Below are positions 53,301-64,000 of a DNA stretch of 64,000 bases, piece by piece. Position 1 is the stretch's first letter. Each line of letters begins with the position of its first letter. Source of the stretch: Gymnothorax reevesii. Its lineage: Eukaryota; Chordata; Actinopteri; Anguilliformes; Muraenidae. The position numbers were made by a program, and so were the translations under genes. The stretch lies in assembly GCA_029721435.1 (NCBI GenBank), contig CM056574.1, forward strand, positions 78,711,001 to 78,775,000, read 5' to 3'. The notes beneath the pieces are model-generated. The model saw only the letters and a program-made list of their open reading frames with translations, did no database searches and was not told the origin of the DNA.

Positions 53301-54057
53301 CTCAGGCAAAACTCTTCACTTCCACACTGCCTCACTCTACCCAGGTGTACAAATGGGTACCAGCAAAATTGTCGGGGAAACTTGTCTGAGAGCATTGGGA
53401 GAACCCGAGTTGGACTAGTGTCCCATCGAGGGGGTTTAGCAATACTCCTATTTGTCACAAAAACCAGGGTTAAACACAGGCCTGGTGGGCCTCCAGGCAT
53501 GACCTCCACGCCTGGTCAGAAATAGTCTTTATTCCGTCTGAGCAGCTGCTCATTTTGAAAAGAAGAAGGGCACTTGGTAGTGCTCATACCTCCGCCATGC
53601 CCACATGTAAGTATTATTGGTTCTGGATCCAGGAGAGTATCATCCAGACCAACAACAGCTGTGATTAGTTCCTCTTTTTGGGCAGATTCTATTCAGTGCT
53701 GAAATTTTATGAAAATCTGTTCATTACATAAGGACATACCGAATTGTTCCGAATATAAATCGATTCTGGATATGACACTACTCCCCTTTCTCAAGTCATA
53801 TTTTGGAAAAATTAGGGTTTTGATGACAAAATCTTTTTTTAATCACGAAAGACTAATAATCATCACAAAAATTTCTGTGAAAATACTGATAAAACAAACG
53901 GAAAGAAAAACCAAAATAAAAGAATGCAGGCTGTTGTTTTGCGCCATCTATTGTTGTGAACATGTATTGAGTATAGACTATAAAACGCACACACAGGATG
54001 ACTGTTATTGTTGGAAGCCTGGTCCATGGAAAATACGATGACCCCATTTCTCCGCTG

Positions 54058-55002
54058 TGACGTGTCTTTAATGGAACGGCGGAGGCGTCAAAGATAAAAC
54101 AGGGTCACTTGAGCAAAAGGAGAGAAAATAGTAAACATGCCCGATGGACGAGAGATGTTAATTTACTGAGATTCCGCTGAGAAGTCACTGTTATGTCAAA
54201 GACGCAGAGTGCATCGTATGCCTGTTCCGTGGATATATAAAAATCACCGTTGCCATAAACATATCTCCCCAGCGGGCCACCGTACGAAGCAGATTCCCCG
54301 ACCGTCATGGAGTCATATACAGGCGATTAGGTAGTGATTGTTTTTAAATTTCATTTGATTTCATTTGACACACTCTTTTTACTTGAACAAAAGATTGACT
54401 GCAATTCCGCACCATGCTTTCTGTTAACGTTCTGACAAAATGTGCCAGCCCTCCATGCTGAGGGTCGGGCGTGTAAAGTCACCGAACAGGCCTTGTGGTG
54501 ACGTGTCTTAAATGGAACACCCGAGGGGTCATTCATCAGACCGGGTCACTTGAGCAGAAGAAAACAAAGGAGTAAACAAACCCGATGGATGAGAGGTTCG
54601 AATTCTCTTGGATTCTGCTGAGAAGTCGCTGTGACATCAAAGAGCCAGAGTGCATCGAATGTTCAATTTGTTGCTATAACAACAGCACCGTTGCTATAAA
54701 CAACTCTACCCAGGTGGCCGACGGAAGAATGCTGATTCTCAGTCCGTGTGCAATGCTCATGGAAACATGTCCAGGTGTACGTGCGATTTGGCAGTGATTT
54801 TATTTTTATGAAATTAGATTTTAATTGACTCACTCTTTGTTTAAACAAAAAAAATGACCGCTATTCAGTAGCATGCTTTCTGTTTACGTATTGACAAAAT
54901 GTGCCTGCCCTCCACTTAGCCGTCGGGCTTGTCTTGTGACCAAACAGGCTGTCTGCTGTGACGTGACTTAAATGGATCAGCGGAGTTTCAAATTCTCCGG
55001 CA
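54058..55002 (+). promoter_or_regulatory. Two to three tandem subrepeats of 440-460 bp with promoter-like motifs
   Basis: Subrepeats begin TGACGTGTCTTTAATGGA (54058), TGACGTGTCTTAAATGGA (54499) and TGACGTGACTTAAATGGA (54959). Each full one carries GGGTCACTTGAGCA, a GATGGA.GAGAG motif, a GTCAAAGA or ATCAAAGA motif, AGAGTGCATCG.ATG and a GTTGC.ATAAACA motif. S1 adds GGATATATAAAAA near 54231. TGACGT is a CRE-like core, but its regulatory role is inferred only. Equivalent repeats start at 57237, 57686 and 58148 and at 60697 and 61160. Confidence 0.6.
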
Positions 55003-55440
55003 GCTACAGGTCTCAAAAAAGTTGGGACACTTGTAAAAAGGGGCTTTAAAAGCATTGAATTTCTAAGAGAATCAGCTGAAAGAACATTTAGCAAGTAATT
55101 AAGTTAACCGTCATCTGCTGCACAACATGATTACTTATAAAAGGGTTGTCATTGAGAGGCTGAGTTTCTCAGAAGTAAAGATGGCCAGAAGCCCTCCCAT
55201 CTGTGAAGGCTTGCATAAAAAAAATGTTGAATACTTTACAAACACTGCTCTTCGACGTTAAATTGCAAAGGCATTGAAGGTCTCATCATCTTCAGTACAT
55301 GACATCATCAAAAGATTCAGAGTAACTGGAAAAATGTCTGCGTGTAAGGGACTAGGCCGAGACCTTTTCTGGATGCCCTTTATCTTCGGACCCTCAGATG
55401 CCACTGCATCACTCACCGGCATGATTCTTGGGATTCTGCA
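55003..55440 (+). pseudogene. Tc1-like transposase 5' half (array unit A)
   Basis: GCTACAGGTCTCAAAAAAG is followed by a leader and frames giving MARSPPICEGLHKK, LRR.IAKALKVSSSSVHDIIKRF (helix-turn-helix), RVTGKMSACKG and ATASLTGMIL in shifted frames. It contains stops and ends at the HDS codons, the same place where the element at 1-89 is broken. Copies are at 58193-58630 and 61205-61642. Confidence 0.8.
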
Positions 55441-55473
55441 ATAATAGAGAAAGAAAAAACATCACTGATTATA

Positions 55474-56375
55474 CCTAGAACTGCCACAAGGTCATTTTGA
55501 CCTCCATTAGTCCCAGTGCAAAAAAATGTAAATGGACTATATAGCGGCTGACTATGGAGCTAGTCAGATTGGCAGCTCAAAGCACTTGACAGTAGCCTAA
55601 TACCTCACGTATGCCCATTTATGCAACACATTCATACACTGACGGCTACGCAAGGCAGTCAACTGCATCTTGGTTGACGGCATTTTGTTACTTTTTGAAT
55701 GGTGTGCAGGCGCATATATAAGCCAGTTGCTGTCATGACGTCAGAATCAATTTGTTCTCCCATTTTGCAGGTAGAAATTGTGATTGTCACAGAGCTGTTC
55801 TTCTATTCATTTAGTTTATTTAGTAAGCTGTTTAGGATACCAGAAAAAGAAATGGATCAGAGGAAATGGATGAATGTAAGTCAGGCTTTGGCAAAGCTTC
55901 AGGACATGAGTTCTTGTGAGTCAGATGGAGAAGAAATATCAGGGCTCAGTGATGCGTCTAGGTCTAGTGAATCCGACTCCGATTTTGAAACTGAATGCGA
56001 TCGTGAGCCACACGGTAAAGGTATCACAGCTGCTGGGCAAACTAAGCCTTTGATGTCAGGAAGGTCACCAAAACTGGACATTTATTCAAGTCATAATGCT
56101 TAGGTTTCACAGCATAATTTCAAGTCCAAATACTTTGAAACATTTAAAATTAGCCACAATAGCCAACAAATTGAAGCTTTAAAGCTCTGACCTCGATACT
56201 ATTTAATCAATGAAGAATCTTAGCAAAACACCATTTATTGTCCTCCGAATTCTGAAAGTACTTTGAAATGCTTTCACTGAGGCAACACCTCACAGCTTAA
56301 GAGGATTACAAAGAGTGGTGCATTTTTGTCAATAAAGAGGATGCAGTCATATTTCCACGTCATCCATGCCATGAT
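55474..56375 (+). mobile_element. piggyBac-like transposon 5' end (array unit A)
   Basis: It starts CCTAGAACTGCCACAAGG, TCATTTTGACC, which resembles piggyBac-type termini of fish and amphibians. It is preceded by TTATA (a possible altered TTAA). The remainder holds the acidic N-terminal coding region at 55852-56103 and then non-coding DNA up to the SINE. The 3' end and catalytic domain are missing. The copies at 58665 and 61677 are amplified with the array. Confidence 0.5.
55852..56103 (+). pseudogene. Acidic N-terminal piece of a piggyBac-like transposase, unit A
   Basis: From the ATG at 55852: MDQRKWMNVSQALAKLQDM, followed by a Ser/Glu/Asp-rich segment (CESDGEEISGLSD and SESDSDFETECDRE) and PLMSGRSPKLDIYS, to a TAG at 56101-56103. 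Acidic serine-rich leaders precede the catalytic domain in piggyBac-type transposases, and casein kinase sites are common there. The frame is open upstream to 55699, but the stretch before 55852 is hydrophobic, includes an acceptor-like TTTTGCAG, and is probably not coding. An unrelated acidic protein remains possible. Confidence 0.45.
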
Positions 56376-56377
56376 GA

Positions 56378-56700
56378 GGGGAGATGCAGTAGCGCAGTGG
56401 AGAGCATGGGCTTGACTTGGGATGGAAAGATTCTGTGTTCAAGTCCTTGCCTTAGCCTGTGCAAAGTGTTCTCAGGCAAAACTCTTCACTTCCACACTGC
56501 CCCACTCTACCCAGGTGTACAAATGGGTCCCAGCAAAATTGTCAGGGAAACTTGACTGAGAGCAGTGGGAGAACCCGAGTTGGACTAGTGTCCCATCGAG
56601 GGGGTTTAGCAATACTCCTATTTGCTTCATGTCACAGAAACCAGGGTTAAACACAGGCCTGATGGGCCTCCAGGCATGACCTCCACGCCTGGTTAGAAAT
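56378..56700 (+). repeat. tRNA-derived SINE within the array (representative copy)
   Basis: A box-A-like TAGCGCAGTGG at 56390 and a box-B-like GTTCAAGTCC at 56437 lie 47 bases apart, as in polymerase III promoters derived from tRNA. A body follows with AATGGGTCCCAGCAAAATTG and GGCCTCCAGGCATGACC. Further copies have box A at 59572 and 62584; the copy at 53301-53530 lacks the head. No tRNA fold beyond the promoter boxes is preserved. Confidence 0.7.
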
Positions 56701-59652
56701 AGTCTTTATTCCGTCTGAGCAGCTGCTCATTTTGAAAACAAGAAGGGCACTTGGAAGAGCTCATACCTCCGCCAAGCCCACATGTAAGTATTATTGGCTC
56801 TGGATCCAGGAGAGTATCATCCAGACCAACAACATCTGTGATTAGCTCCTCTTTTAGGGCAGATTCTATTCAGTGCTGAAATTTTATGAAAATCTGTTCA
56901 TCACATAAGGACATACCGAATTGTTCCGAATATAAGACGATTCTGGATATGAGACTACTCCCCTTTCTCAAGTCATATTTTGGAAAAAATAGGGTTTTGA
57001 TGACAAAATCTTGTTTTAGTCACTAAAGAATAATAATCATCGCAAAAATTTCTTTGAAAATACTGATAAAACAAACTGAAAGAAAAACCAATATAAAAGA
57101 TTGCAGGCTGTTGTTTTGCGCCATCTATTGTTGTGAACATGTATTGAGTATAGACTATAAAACGCACACACAGGATGACTGTTATTGTTAGAAGCCGAGT
57201 CCACGGAAAATACGACGACCCCATTTCTCCGCTGTGTGACGTGTCTTTAATGGAACAGCAGAGGCGTCAAAGATAAAACAGGGTCACTTGAGCAAAAGGA
57301 GAGAAAATAGTAAACATGCCCGATGGACGAGAGATGTTAATTTACTGAGATTCCGCTGAGAAGTCACTGTTATGTCAAAGACGCAGAGTGCATCGTATGC
57401 CTGTTCCGTGGATATATAAAAAGCACCGTTGCCATAAACATATCTCCCCAGCGGGCCACGGTACGAAGCAGATTCCCCGTCCGTCATGGAGACATATACA
57501 GGCGTACGTGCGATTAGGTAGTGATTGTTTTTAAATTTCATTTGATTTCATTTGACACACTCTTTTTACTTGAACAAAAGATTGACCGCAATTCCGCACC
57601 ATGCTTTCTGTTAACGTTCTGACAAAATGTGCCAGCCCTCCATGCTTAGGGTCGGGCGTGTAAAGTCACCGAACAGGCCTTGTGGTGACGTTTCTTAAAT
57701 GGAACACCCGAGGCATCATAAATCAGACCGGGTCACTTGAGCAGAAGAAAACAAAGGAGTAAACAAGCCCGATGGATGAGAGGTTCGAATTCTCTTGGAT
57801 TCTGCTGAGAAGTCGCTTTGACGTCAAAGAGCCAGAGTGCATCGAATGTTCATTTTGTTGCTATAACAACAGCACCGTTGCTATAAACAACTCTGCCCAG
57901 GGGGCCGACGGAAGAATGCTGATTCTCAGTCCGTGTCCAATGCTCATGGAAACATGTCCAGGTGTACGTGCGATTTGGCAGTGATTTTATCTTTATGAAA
58001 TTAGATTTTAATTGACTCACTCTTTGTTTAAACAAAAAAAAAATGACCGCGATTCAGTAGCATGCTTTCTGTTTACGTATTGACAAAATGTGCCTGCCCT
58101 CCACTTAGCCGTCGGGCTTGTCTTGTGACCAAACAGGCTGTCTGCTGTGACGTGACTTAAATGGATCAGCGGAGGTTTCAAATTCTCAGGCAGCTACAGG
58201 TCTCAAAAAAGTTGGGACACTTGTAAAAAGGGGCTTTAAAAGCATTGAATTTCTAAGAGAATCAGCTGAAAGAACATTTAGCAAGTAATTAAGTTAACTG
58301 TCATCTGCTGCGCAACATGATTACTTATAAAAGGGTTGTCATTGAGAGGCTGAGTTTCTCAGAAGTAAAGATGGCCAGAAGCTCTCCCACCTGTGAAGGC
58401 TTGCATAAAAAAAAATGTTGAATACTTTAAAAACACTGCTCCTCAACGTTAAATTGCAAAGGCATTGAAGGTCTCATCATCTTCAGTACATGACATCATC
58501 AAAAGATTCAGAGTAACTGGAAAAATCTCTGCGTGTAAGGGACTAGGCTGAGCCCTTTACTGGATGCCCTTTATCTTCGGACCCTCAGATGCCACTGCAT
58601 CACTCACCGGCATGATTCTTGGGATTCTGCAATAATAGAGAAAGAAAAAACATCACTGATTATACCTAGAACTGCCACAAGGTAATTTTGACCTCCATTA
58701 GTCCCAGTGCAAAAGAATGTAAATGGACTATATAGCGGCTGACTATGGAGCTAGTCAGATTTGCAGCTCAAAGCACTTGACAGTAGCCTAATACCTCACG
58801 TATGCCCATTTATGCAACACATTCATACACTGACGGCTACGCAAGGCAGTCAACTGCAACTGCATTTTGTTACTTTTTGAATGGTGTGCAGGCGCATATA
58901 TAAGCCAGTTGCTGTCATGATGTCAGAATCAATTTGTTCTCCCATTTTGCTGGTAGAAATTGTGATTGTCACAGAGCTGTTCTTCTATTCATTTAGTTTA
59001 TTTAGTAAGCTGGTTAAGATACCAGAAAAAGAAATGGATCAGAGGAAACGGATGAATGTAAGTCAGGCTTTGGCAAAGCTTCAGGACATGAGTTCTTGTG
59101 AGTCAGATGGAGAAGAAATATCAGGGCTCAGTGATGCGTCTAGGTCTAGTGAATCCGACTCCGATTTTGAAACTGAATGCGATCGTGAGCGACACGGTAA
59201 AGGTATCACAGCTGCTGGGCAAACTAAGCCTTTGATGCCAGTAAGGTCACCAAAACTGGATATTTATTCACGTCATAATGCTTAGGTTTCACAGCATAAT
59301 TTCAAGTCCAAATACTTTGAAACATTTAAAATTAGCCACAATAGCCAACAAATTGAAGCTTTTAAGCTCTGACCTCTATACTATTTAATCAATGAAGAAT
59401 CTTAGCAAAACACCATGTATTGTCCTCCGAATTCTGAAAGTACTTTGAAATGCTTTCACTGAGGCAAGACCTCACAGCTTTAAAGTATTACAAAGAGTGG
59501 TGCATTTTTGTCAATAAAGAGGATGCAGTCATATTTCCACGTCATCCATGCCATGATGAGGGGAGACGCAGTAGCGCAGTGGAGAGCATGGGCTTGACTT
59601 GGGATGGAAAAATTCTGTGTTCAAGTCCTTGCCTTAGCCTGTGCAAAGTGTT
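56471..59652 (+). repeat. Composite tandem array, unit B (3182 bp)
   Basis: Same order as unit A: SINE body, S1 from 57237, S2 from 57686, S3 from 58148, Tc1 half 58193-58630, piggyBac-like 58665-59557. It differs by small indels, including GCAACTGCATTTTG against a version 13 bases longer at about 55661 in unit A. Confidence 0.95.
59034..59285 (+). pseudogene. Acidic N-terminal piece, unit B copy
   Basis: Same frame as 55852-56103, with changes W to R (QRKRMNV), P to R (RERHGK), S-G to P-V (LMPVRS) and S to R (YSRHNA). The frame stays open, which after amplification need not mean selection. Confidence 0.45.
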
Positions 59653-62600
59653 CTCAGGCAAAACTCTTCACTTCCACACTGCCTCACTCTACCCAGGTGT
59701 ACAAATGGGTACCAGCAAAATTGTCAGGGAAACTTGACTGAGAGCAGTGGGAGAACCGGAGTTGGACTAGTGTCCCATCGAGGGGGTTTAGCAATACTCC
59801 TATTTGCTTCATGTCACAGAAACCAGGGTTAAACACAGGCCTGGTGGGCCTCCAGGCATGACCTCCACGCCTGGTTAGAAATAGTCTTTATTCCGTCTGA
59901 GCAGCTGCTCATTTTGAAAACAAGAAGGGCACTTGGTAGAGCTCATACCTCCGCCATGCCCACATGTAAGTATAATTGGTTCTGGATCCAGGAGTGTATC
60001 ATCCAGACCAACAACAGCTGTGACTAGTTCCTCTTTTAGGGCAGATTCTATTCAGTGCTGAAATTTTATGAAAATCTGTTCATTTCATAAGGACATACCG
60101 AATTGTTTCGAATATAAGACGATTCTGGATATGAGACTACTCCCCTTTCTCAAGTTATATTTTGGAAAAAATAGGGTTTTGATGACAAAATCTTGTTTTA
60201 GTCACGAAAGAATGATAATCATCGCAAAAATTTCTTTGAAAATACTGATAAAACAAACTGAAAGAAAAACCAATATAAAAGATTATATCAAAAAAATATA
60301 AAAGGAGAGAAAATAGTAAACATGCCCGATGGACGAGAGATGCTAATTTACTGAGATTCCGCTGAGAAGTCACTGTTATGTCAAAGACGCAGAGTGCATC
60401 GTATGCCTGTTCCGTGGATATATAAAAAGCACCGTTGCCATAAACATATCTCCCCAGCGGGCCACGGTACGAAGTAGATTCCCAGTCCGTCGTGGAAACA
60501 TATACAGGCGTACGTGCGATTAGGTAGTGATTGTTTTTAAAATTAAATTCATTTGATTTCATTTGACACACTCTTTTTACTTGAACAAAAGATTGACTGC
60601 AATTCCGCACCATGCTTTCTGTTAACGTTCTGACAAAATGTGCCAGCCCTCCATGCTTAGGGTCGGGCGTGTAAAGTCACCGAACAGGCCTTGTGGTGAC
60701 GTGTCTTAAATGGAACACCCGAGGCGTCATAAATCAGACCGGGTCACTTGAGCAGAAGAAAACAAAGGAGTAAACAAGCCCGATGGATGAGAGGTTCGAA
60801 TTCTCTTGGATTCTGCTGAGAAGTCGCTTTGACGTCAAAGAGCCAGAGTGCATCGAATGTTCATTTTGTTGCTATAACAACAGCACCGTGGCTATAAACA
60901 ACTCTGCCCAGGGGGCCGACGGAAGAATGCTGATTCTCAGTCCGTGTCCAATGCTCATGGAAACATGTCCAGGTGTACGTGCGATTTGGCAGTGATTTTG
61001 TTTTTATGAAATTAGATTTTAATTGACTCACTCTTTGTTTAAACAAAAAAAAAAATGACCGCGATTCAGTAGCATGCTTTCTGTTTACGTATTGACAAAA
61101 TGTGCCTGCCCTCCACTTAGCCGTCGGGCTTGTCTTGTGACCAAACAGGCTGTCTGCTGTGACGTGACTTAAATGGATCAGCGGAGGTTTCAAATTCTCA
61201 GGCAGCTACAGGTCTCAAAAAAGTTGGGACACTTGTAAAAAGGGGCTTTAAAAGCATTGAATTTCTAAGAGAATCAGCTGAAAGAACATTTAGCAAGTAA
61301 TTAAGTTAACTGTCATCTGCTGCGCAACATGATTACTTATAAAAGGGTTGTCATTTAGAGGCTGAGTTTCTCAGAAGTAAAGATGGCCAGAAGCTCTCCC
61401 ACCTGTGAAGGCTTGTATAAAAAAAAATGTTGAATACTTTAAAAACACTGCTCCTCGACGTTAAATTGCAAAGGCATTGAAGGTCTCATCATCTTCAGTA
61501 CATGACATCATCAAAAGATTCAGAGTAACTGGAAAAATCTCTGCGTGTAAGGGACTAGGCTGAGACCGTTACTGGATGCCCTTTATCTTCGGACCCTCAG
61601 ATGCCACTGCATCACTCACCGGCATGATTCTTGGGATTCTGCAATAATAGAGAAAGAAAAAACATCACTGATTATACCTAGAACTGCCACAAGGTCATTT
61701 TGACCTCCATTAGTCCCAGTGCAAAAGAATGTAAATGGACTATATAGCAGCTGACTATGGAGCTAGTCAGATTGGCAGCTCAAAGCACTTGACAGTAGCC
61801 TAATACCTCACGTATGCCCATTTATGCAACACATTCATACACTGACGGCTACGCAAGGCAGTCAACTGCAACTGCATTTTGTTACTTTTTGAATGGTGTG
61901 CAGGCGCATATATAAGCCAGTTGCTGTCATGACGTCAGAATCAATTTGTTCTCCCATTTTGCAGGTAGAAATTTTGATTGTCACAGAGCTGTTCTTCTAT
62001 TCATTTAGTTTATTTAGTAAGCTGGTTAGGATACCAGAAAAAGAAATGGATCAGAGGAAATGGATGAATGTAAGTCAGGCTTTGGCAAAGCTTCAGGACA
62101 TGAGTTCTTGTGAGTCAGATGGAGAAGAAATATCAGGGCTCAGTGATGCGTCTAGGTCTAGTGAATCCGACTCCGATTTTGAAACTGAATGCGATCGTGA
62201 GCCACACGGTAAAGGTATCACAGCTGCTGGGCAAACTAAGCCTTTGATGTCAGGAAGGTCACCAAAACTGGACATTTATTCACGTCATAATGCTTAGGTT
62301 TCACAGCATAATTTCAAGTCCAAATACTTTGAAACATTTAAAATTAGCCACAATAGCCAACAAATTGATGCTTTAAAGCTCTGACCTCTATACTATTTAA
62401 TCAATGAAGAATCTTAGCAAAACACCATTTATTGTCCTCCGAATTCTGAAAGTACTTTGAAATGCTTTCACTGAGGCAAGACCTCACAGCTTTAAAGTAT
62501 TACAAAGAGTGGTGCATTTTTGTCAATAAAGAGGATGCAGTCATATTTCCACGTCATCCATGCCATGATGAGGGGAGACGCAGTAGCGCAGTGGAGAGCA

Positions 62601-62664
62601 TGGGCTTGACTTGGGATGAAAAAATTCTGTGTTCAAGTCCTTGCCTTAGCCTGTGCAAAGTGTT
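59653..62664 (+). repeat. Composite tandem array, unit C (3012 bp)
   Basis: Same order, but with about 170 bases deleted after GATTATATC near 60290. The deletion removes the TATA-like segment and the start of S1. S2 starts at 60697, S3 at 61160, the Tc1 half spans 61205-61642 and the piggyBac-like part 61677-62569. Confidence 0.95.
62046..62297 (+). pseudogene. Acidic N-terminal piece, unit C copy
   Basis: Same frame. At W, P and SGRS it agrees with unit A, at SRHNA it agrees with unit B. Mosaic agreement of this sort points to exchange between units. Confidence 0.45.
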
Positions 62665-63377
62665 CTCAGGCAAAACTCTTCACTTCCACACTGCCTCACT
62701 CTACCCAGGTGTACAAATGGGTACCAGCAAAATTGTCAGGGAAACTTGACTGAGAGCAGTGGGAGAACCGGAGTTGGACTAGTGTCCCATCGAGGGGGTT
62801 TAGCAATACTCCTATTTGCTTCATGTCACAGAAACCAGGGTTAAACACAGGCCTGGTGGGCCTCCAGGCATGACCTCCACGCCTGGTTAGAAATAGTCTT
62901 TATTCCGTCTGAGCGGCTGCTCATTTTGAAAACAAGAAGGGCACTTGGTAGAGCTCATACCTCTGCCATGCCCACATGTAAGTATTATTGGTTCTGGATC
63001 CAGGAGAGTATCATCCAGACCAACAACAGCTGTGATTAGTTCCTCTTTTAGGGCAGATTCTATTCAGTGCTGAAATTTTCTGAAAATCTGTTCATTACAT
63101 AAGGACATACCGAATTGTTCCGAATATAAGACGATTCTGGATATGAGACTACTCCCCTTTCTCAAGTCATATTTTGGAAAAAATAGGGTTTTGATGACAA
63201 AATCTTTTTTTAGTCACTAAAGAATAATAATCATCGCAAAAATTTCTTTGAAAATACTGATCAAACAAACTGAAAGAAAAACCAATATAAAAGATTGCAG
63301 GTTGTTGTTTTGCGCCATCTATTGTTGTGAACATGTATTAAGTATAGACTATAAAACGCACACACAGGATGACTGTT
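62665..63377 (+). repeat. Composite tandem array, unit D (truncated)
   Basis: It matches the beginning of the other units through the TATA-like segment (CTATAAAACGCACACAC) and leaves the repeat at about 63377, where GACTGTTATTG of the other units becomes GACTGTTACTGCGAG. Confidence 0.92.
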
Positions 63378-63545
63378 ACTGCGAGTCGGGTATAGCTGCA
63401 GCCTCGGAGACCGCAGTTTCAGGACCGCAGTTTCAGGACCCCTGGTTTCTCCGAACAGCGCCACTCACCTTAGGAGGCTGCATTAATTGTACAAAGAGAC
63501 GACGAGGAGAATGACGACGAGCAACAAACTGAGAAGTGAGTACTG
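63346..63545 (+). promoter_or_regulatory. TATA box, possible non-coding exon and splice donor at the array edge
   Basis: GACTATAAAACGCAC (63349-63363) is followed by unique GC-rich DNA with a tandem GACCGCAGTTTCAG (63409 and 63423) and a donor-like GAGAA|GTGAGT (63531-63540). This resembles a promoter plus first non-coding exon, or the end of an LTR. No downstream coding exon is visible before base 64000. Confidence 0.4.
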
Positions 63546-64000
63546 AGAAAATTTGAATCTTCCCGACTTCAGCTTTAACTAAATATGACATTCATTTTAT
63601 AGTTGTGGGTGGAGGAGGTGAAGCGCGGTTCTCCATCTTGTCATTTTCGTCGTTGCCCCGGCGTCCACGAGTAGCGTAAATGTTTGTATCATTAATTTTT
63701 TTTTTTTGAAAATTTTTGGAATTTGGAATTGGGGAACTATGTACAAAGCTTGCTGCCAACTCAGGATAATGAAGACAGTTCACGGCTCTCCTCCGAAGCA
63801 CGTGCCTGTCAGCCACTGATATACACTCGCTAGTTGAATCTTCGGAAGTTCAGAGCGAGGGCGGAGGATACCCGGACATGAACCAAGCCGGAGTCTTCCT
63901 GACGAGCGCCCGTCTGGCCAACAGGAGGCGCTGGAGCAACGAACACAGCTGTTATCGAATACCCAAATCCAGCAGTCCCTTCCTAATTTGTAACCCTGTA
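63546..64000. other. CpG-containing unassigned DNA to window end
   Basis: A T-run sits at about 63695. A minus-strand frame (63816-63592) begins MADRHVLRRRAVNCLHYPEL but has no recognisable domain, and is low-complexity near its end. 63836-64000 is relatively CpG-rich and open in one plus-strand frame (NQAGVFLTSARLANRRRW), without a match I can name. Confidence 0.4.

Larger units (their letters stand above)
53301..56470 (+). repeat. Composite tandem array, unit A (3170 bp)
   Basis: The unit is delimited by CTCAGGCAAAACTCTTCAC at 53301 and at 56471. In order it holds: SINE 3' body (53301-53530), unassigned DNA, a TATA-like segment (CTATAAAACGCAC near 53979), subrepeats S1 (54058-54498), S2 (54499-54958) and truncated S3 (54959-55002), a Tc1 transposase 5' half (55003-55440), a piggyBac-like 5' end (55474-56375) and the SINE head. 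Coordinates of the subparts in the other units follow by adding the unit spacing. Confidence 0.95.

Noticed and set aside
56378..56450. Functional tRNA gene
   Set aside because: Only the A-box and B-box-like motifs are conserved; the arms cannot be paired into a cloverleaf.

Overview
This window reads as nuclear DNA of a ray-finned fish, although no species can be named. The evidence is the mix of mobile elements: Tc1-like elements of several fish types, HARBI1-type PIF-Harbinger elements, TTAA-target DNA elements with THAP or piggyBac-like parts, L1/Tx1-like and L2-like LINEs, a Gmr1-type LTR element and a chromodomain-type gypsy element. Bacterial gene structure, CRISPR arrays, rRNA and intact tRNA genes are absent. 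Almost all recognisable coding DNA belongs to mobile elements, nearly all of them broken. The only candidate host sequence is one signal-peptide first exon on the minus strand at 12511-12627, preceded by a TATA box.

Layout. 1-2242: Tc1-like element interrupted by about 1.1 kb of unidentified DNA. 2283-2359: TG microsatellite. 2981-3935: long foldback. 4227-4480: SINE fragment. 4493-12371: internally deleted Harbinger element carrying a nearly intact 5.7-kb LTR retrotransposon (4999-10710) whose domain order is gag-PR-IN-RT-RNaseH. 12511-12690: secreted-protein exon and promoter. 13665-14224: hAT-type MITE inside the terminus of a second Tc1-like element, whose two halves (14225-14882 and 32569-33452) are separated by about 17.7 kb of later insertions.

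Those insertions are, in order: a promoter-like cassette, a foldback and a 275-bp higher-order repeat (14.9-16.5 kb); an L1-like LINE 3' end split by a TTAA-type transposon (16.66-19.28 kb); a tandem duplication of about 4 kb (17542-21595 and 21596-25615) that carries the LINE tail, a Tc1 MITE and a solo LTR in both copies; and an inverted-terminal-repeat element (25837-31514) containing a Tc1-like copy (26010-27522) and a two-gene Harbinger element (27839-30714).

34225-43210 is an L2-like LINE whose reverse transcriptase is split by a minus-strand chromodomain-type gypsy element (34713-41278, 5-bp target duplication). 43.2-49.9 kb is mostly unassigned, with a Tc1 5' fragment, a THAP (Kolobok-type) remnant and a gag zinc-knuckle remnant. 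49.9-52.4 kb holds satellite-like repeats, iterated hairpins and a foldback MITE. 52488-53300 is a Tc1 half that abuts a tandem array of 3.0-3.2-kb composite units (53301-63377). Each unit contains SINE, promoter-like subrepeats of about 450 bp, a Tc1 half and a piggyBac-like 5' end. The array ends next to a TATA box and a possible non-coding exon. The rest to 64000 is unassigned.

The window therefore records transposon-in-transposon nesting and local amplification; the elements do not form a cooperating pathway. The two most unusual objects are the copia-order Ty3/gypsy element with a SCAN-like capsid and the 3-kb composite tandem array. All identifications are by eye from translated motifs and repeat structure.
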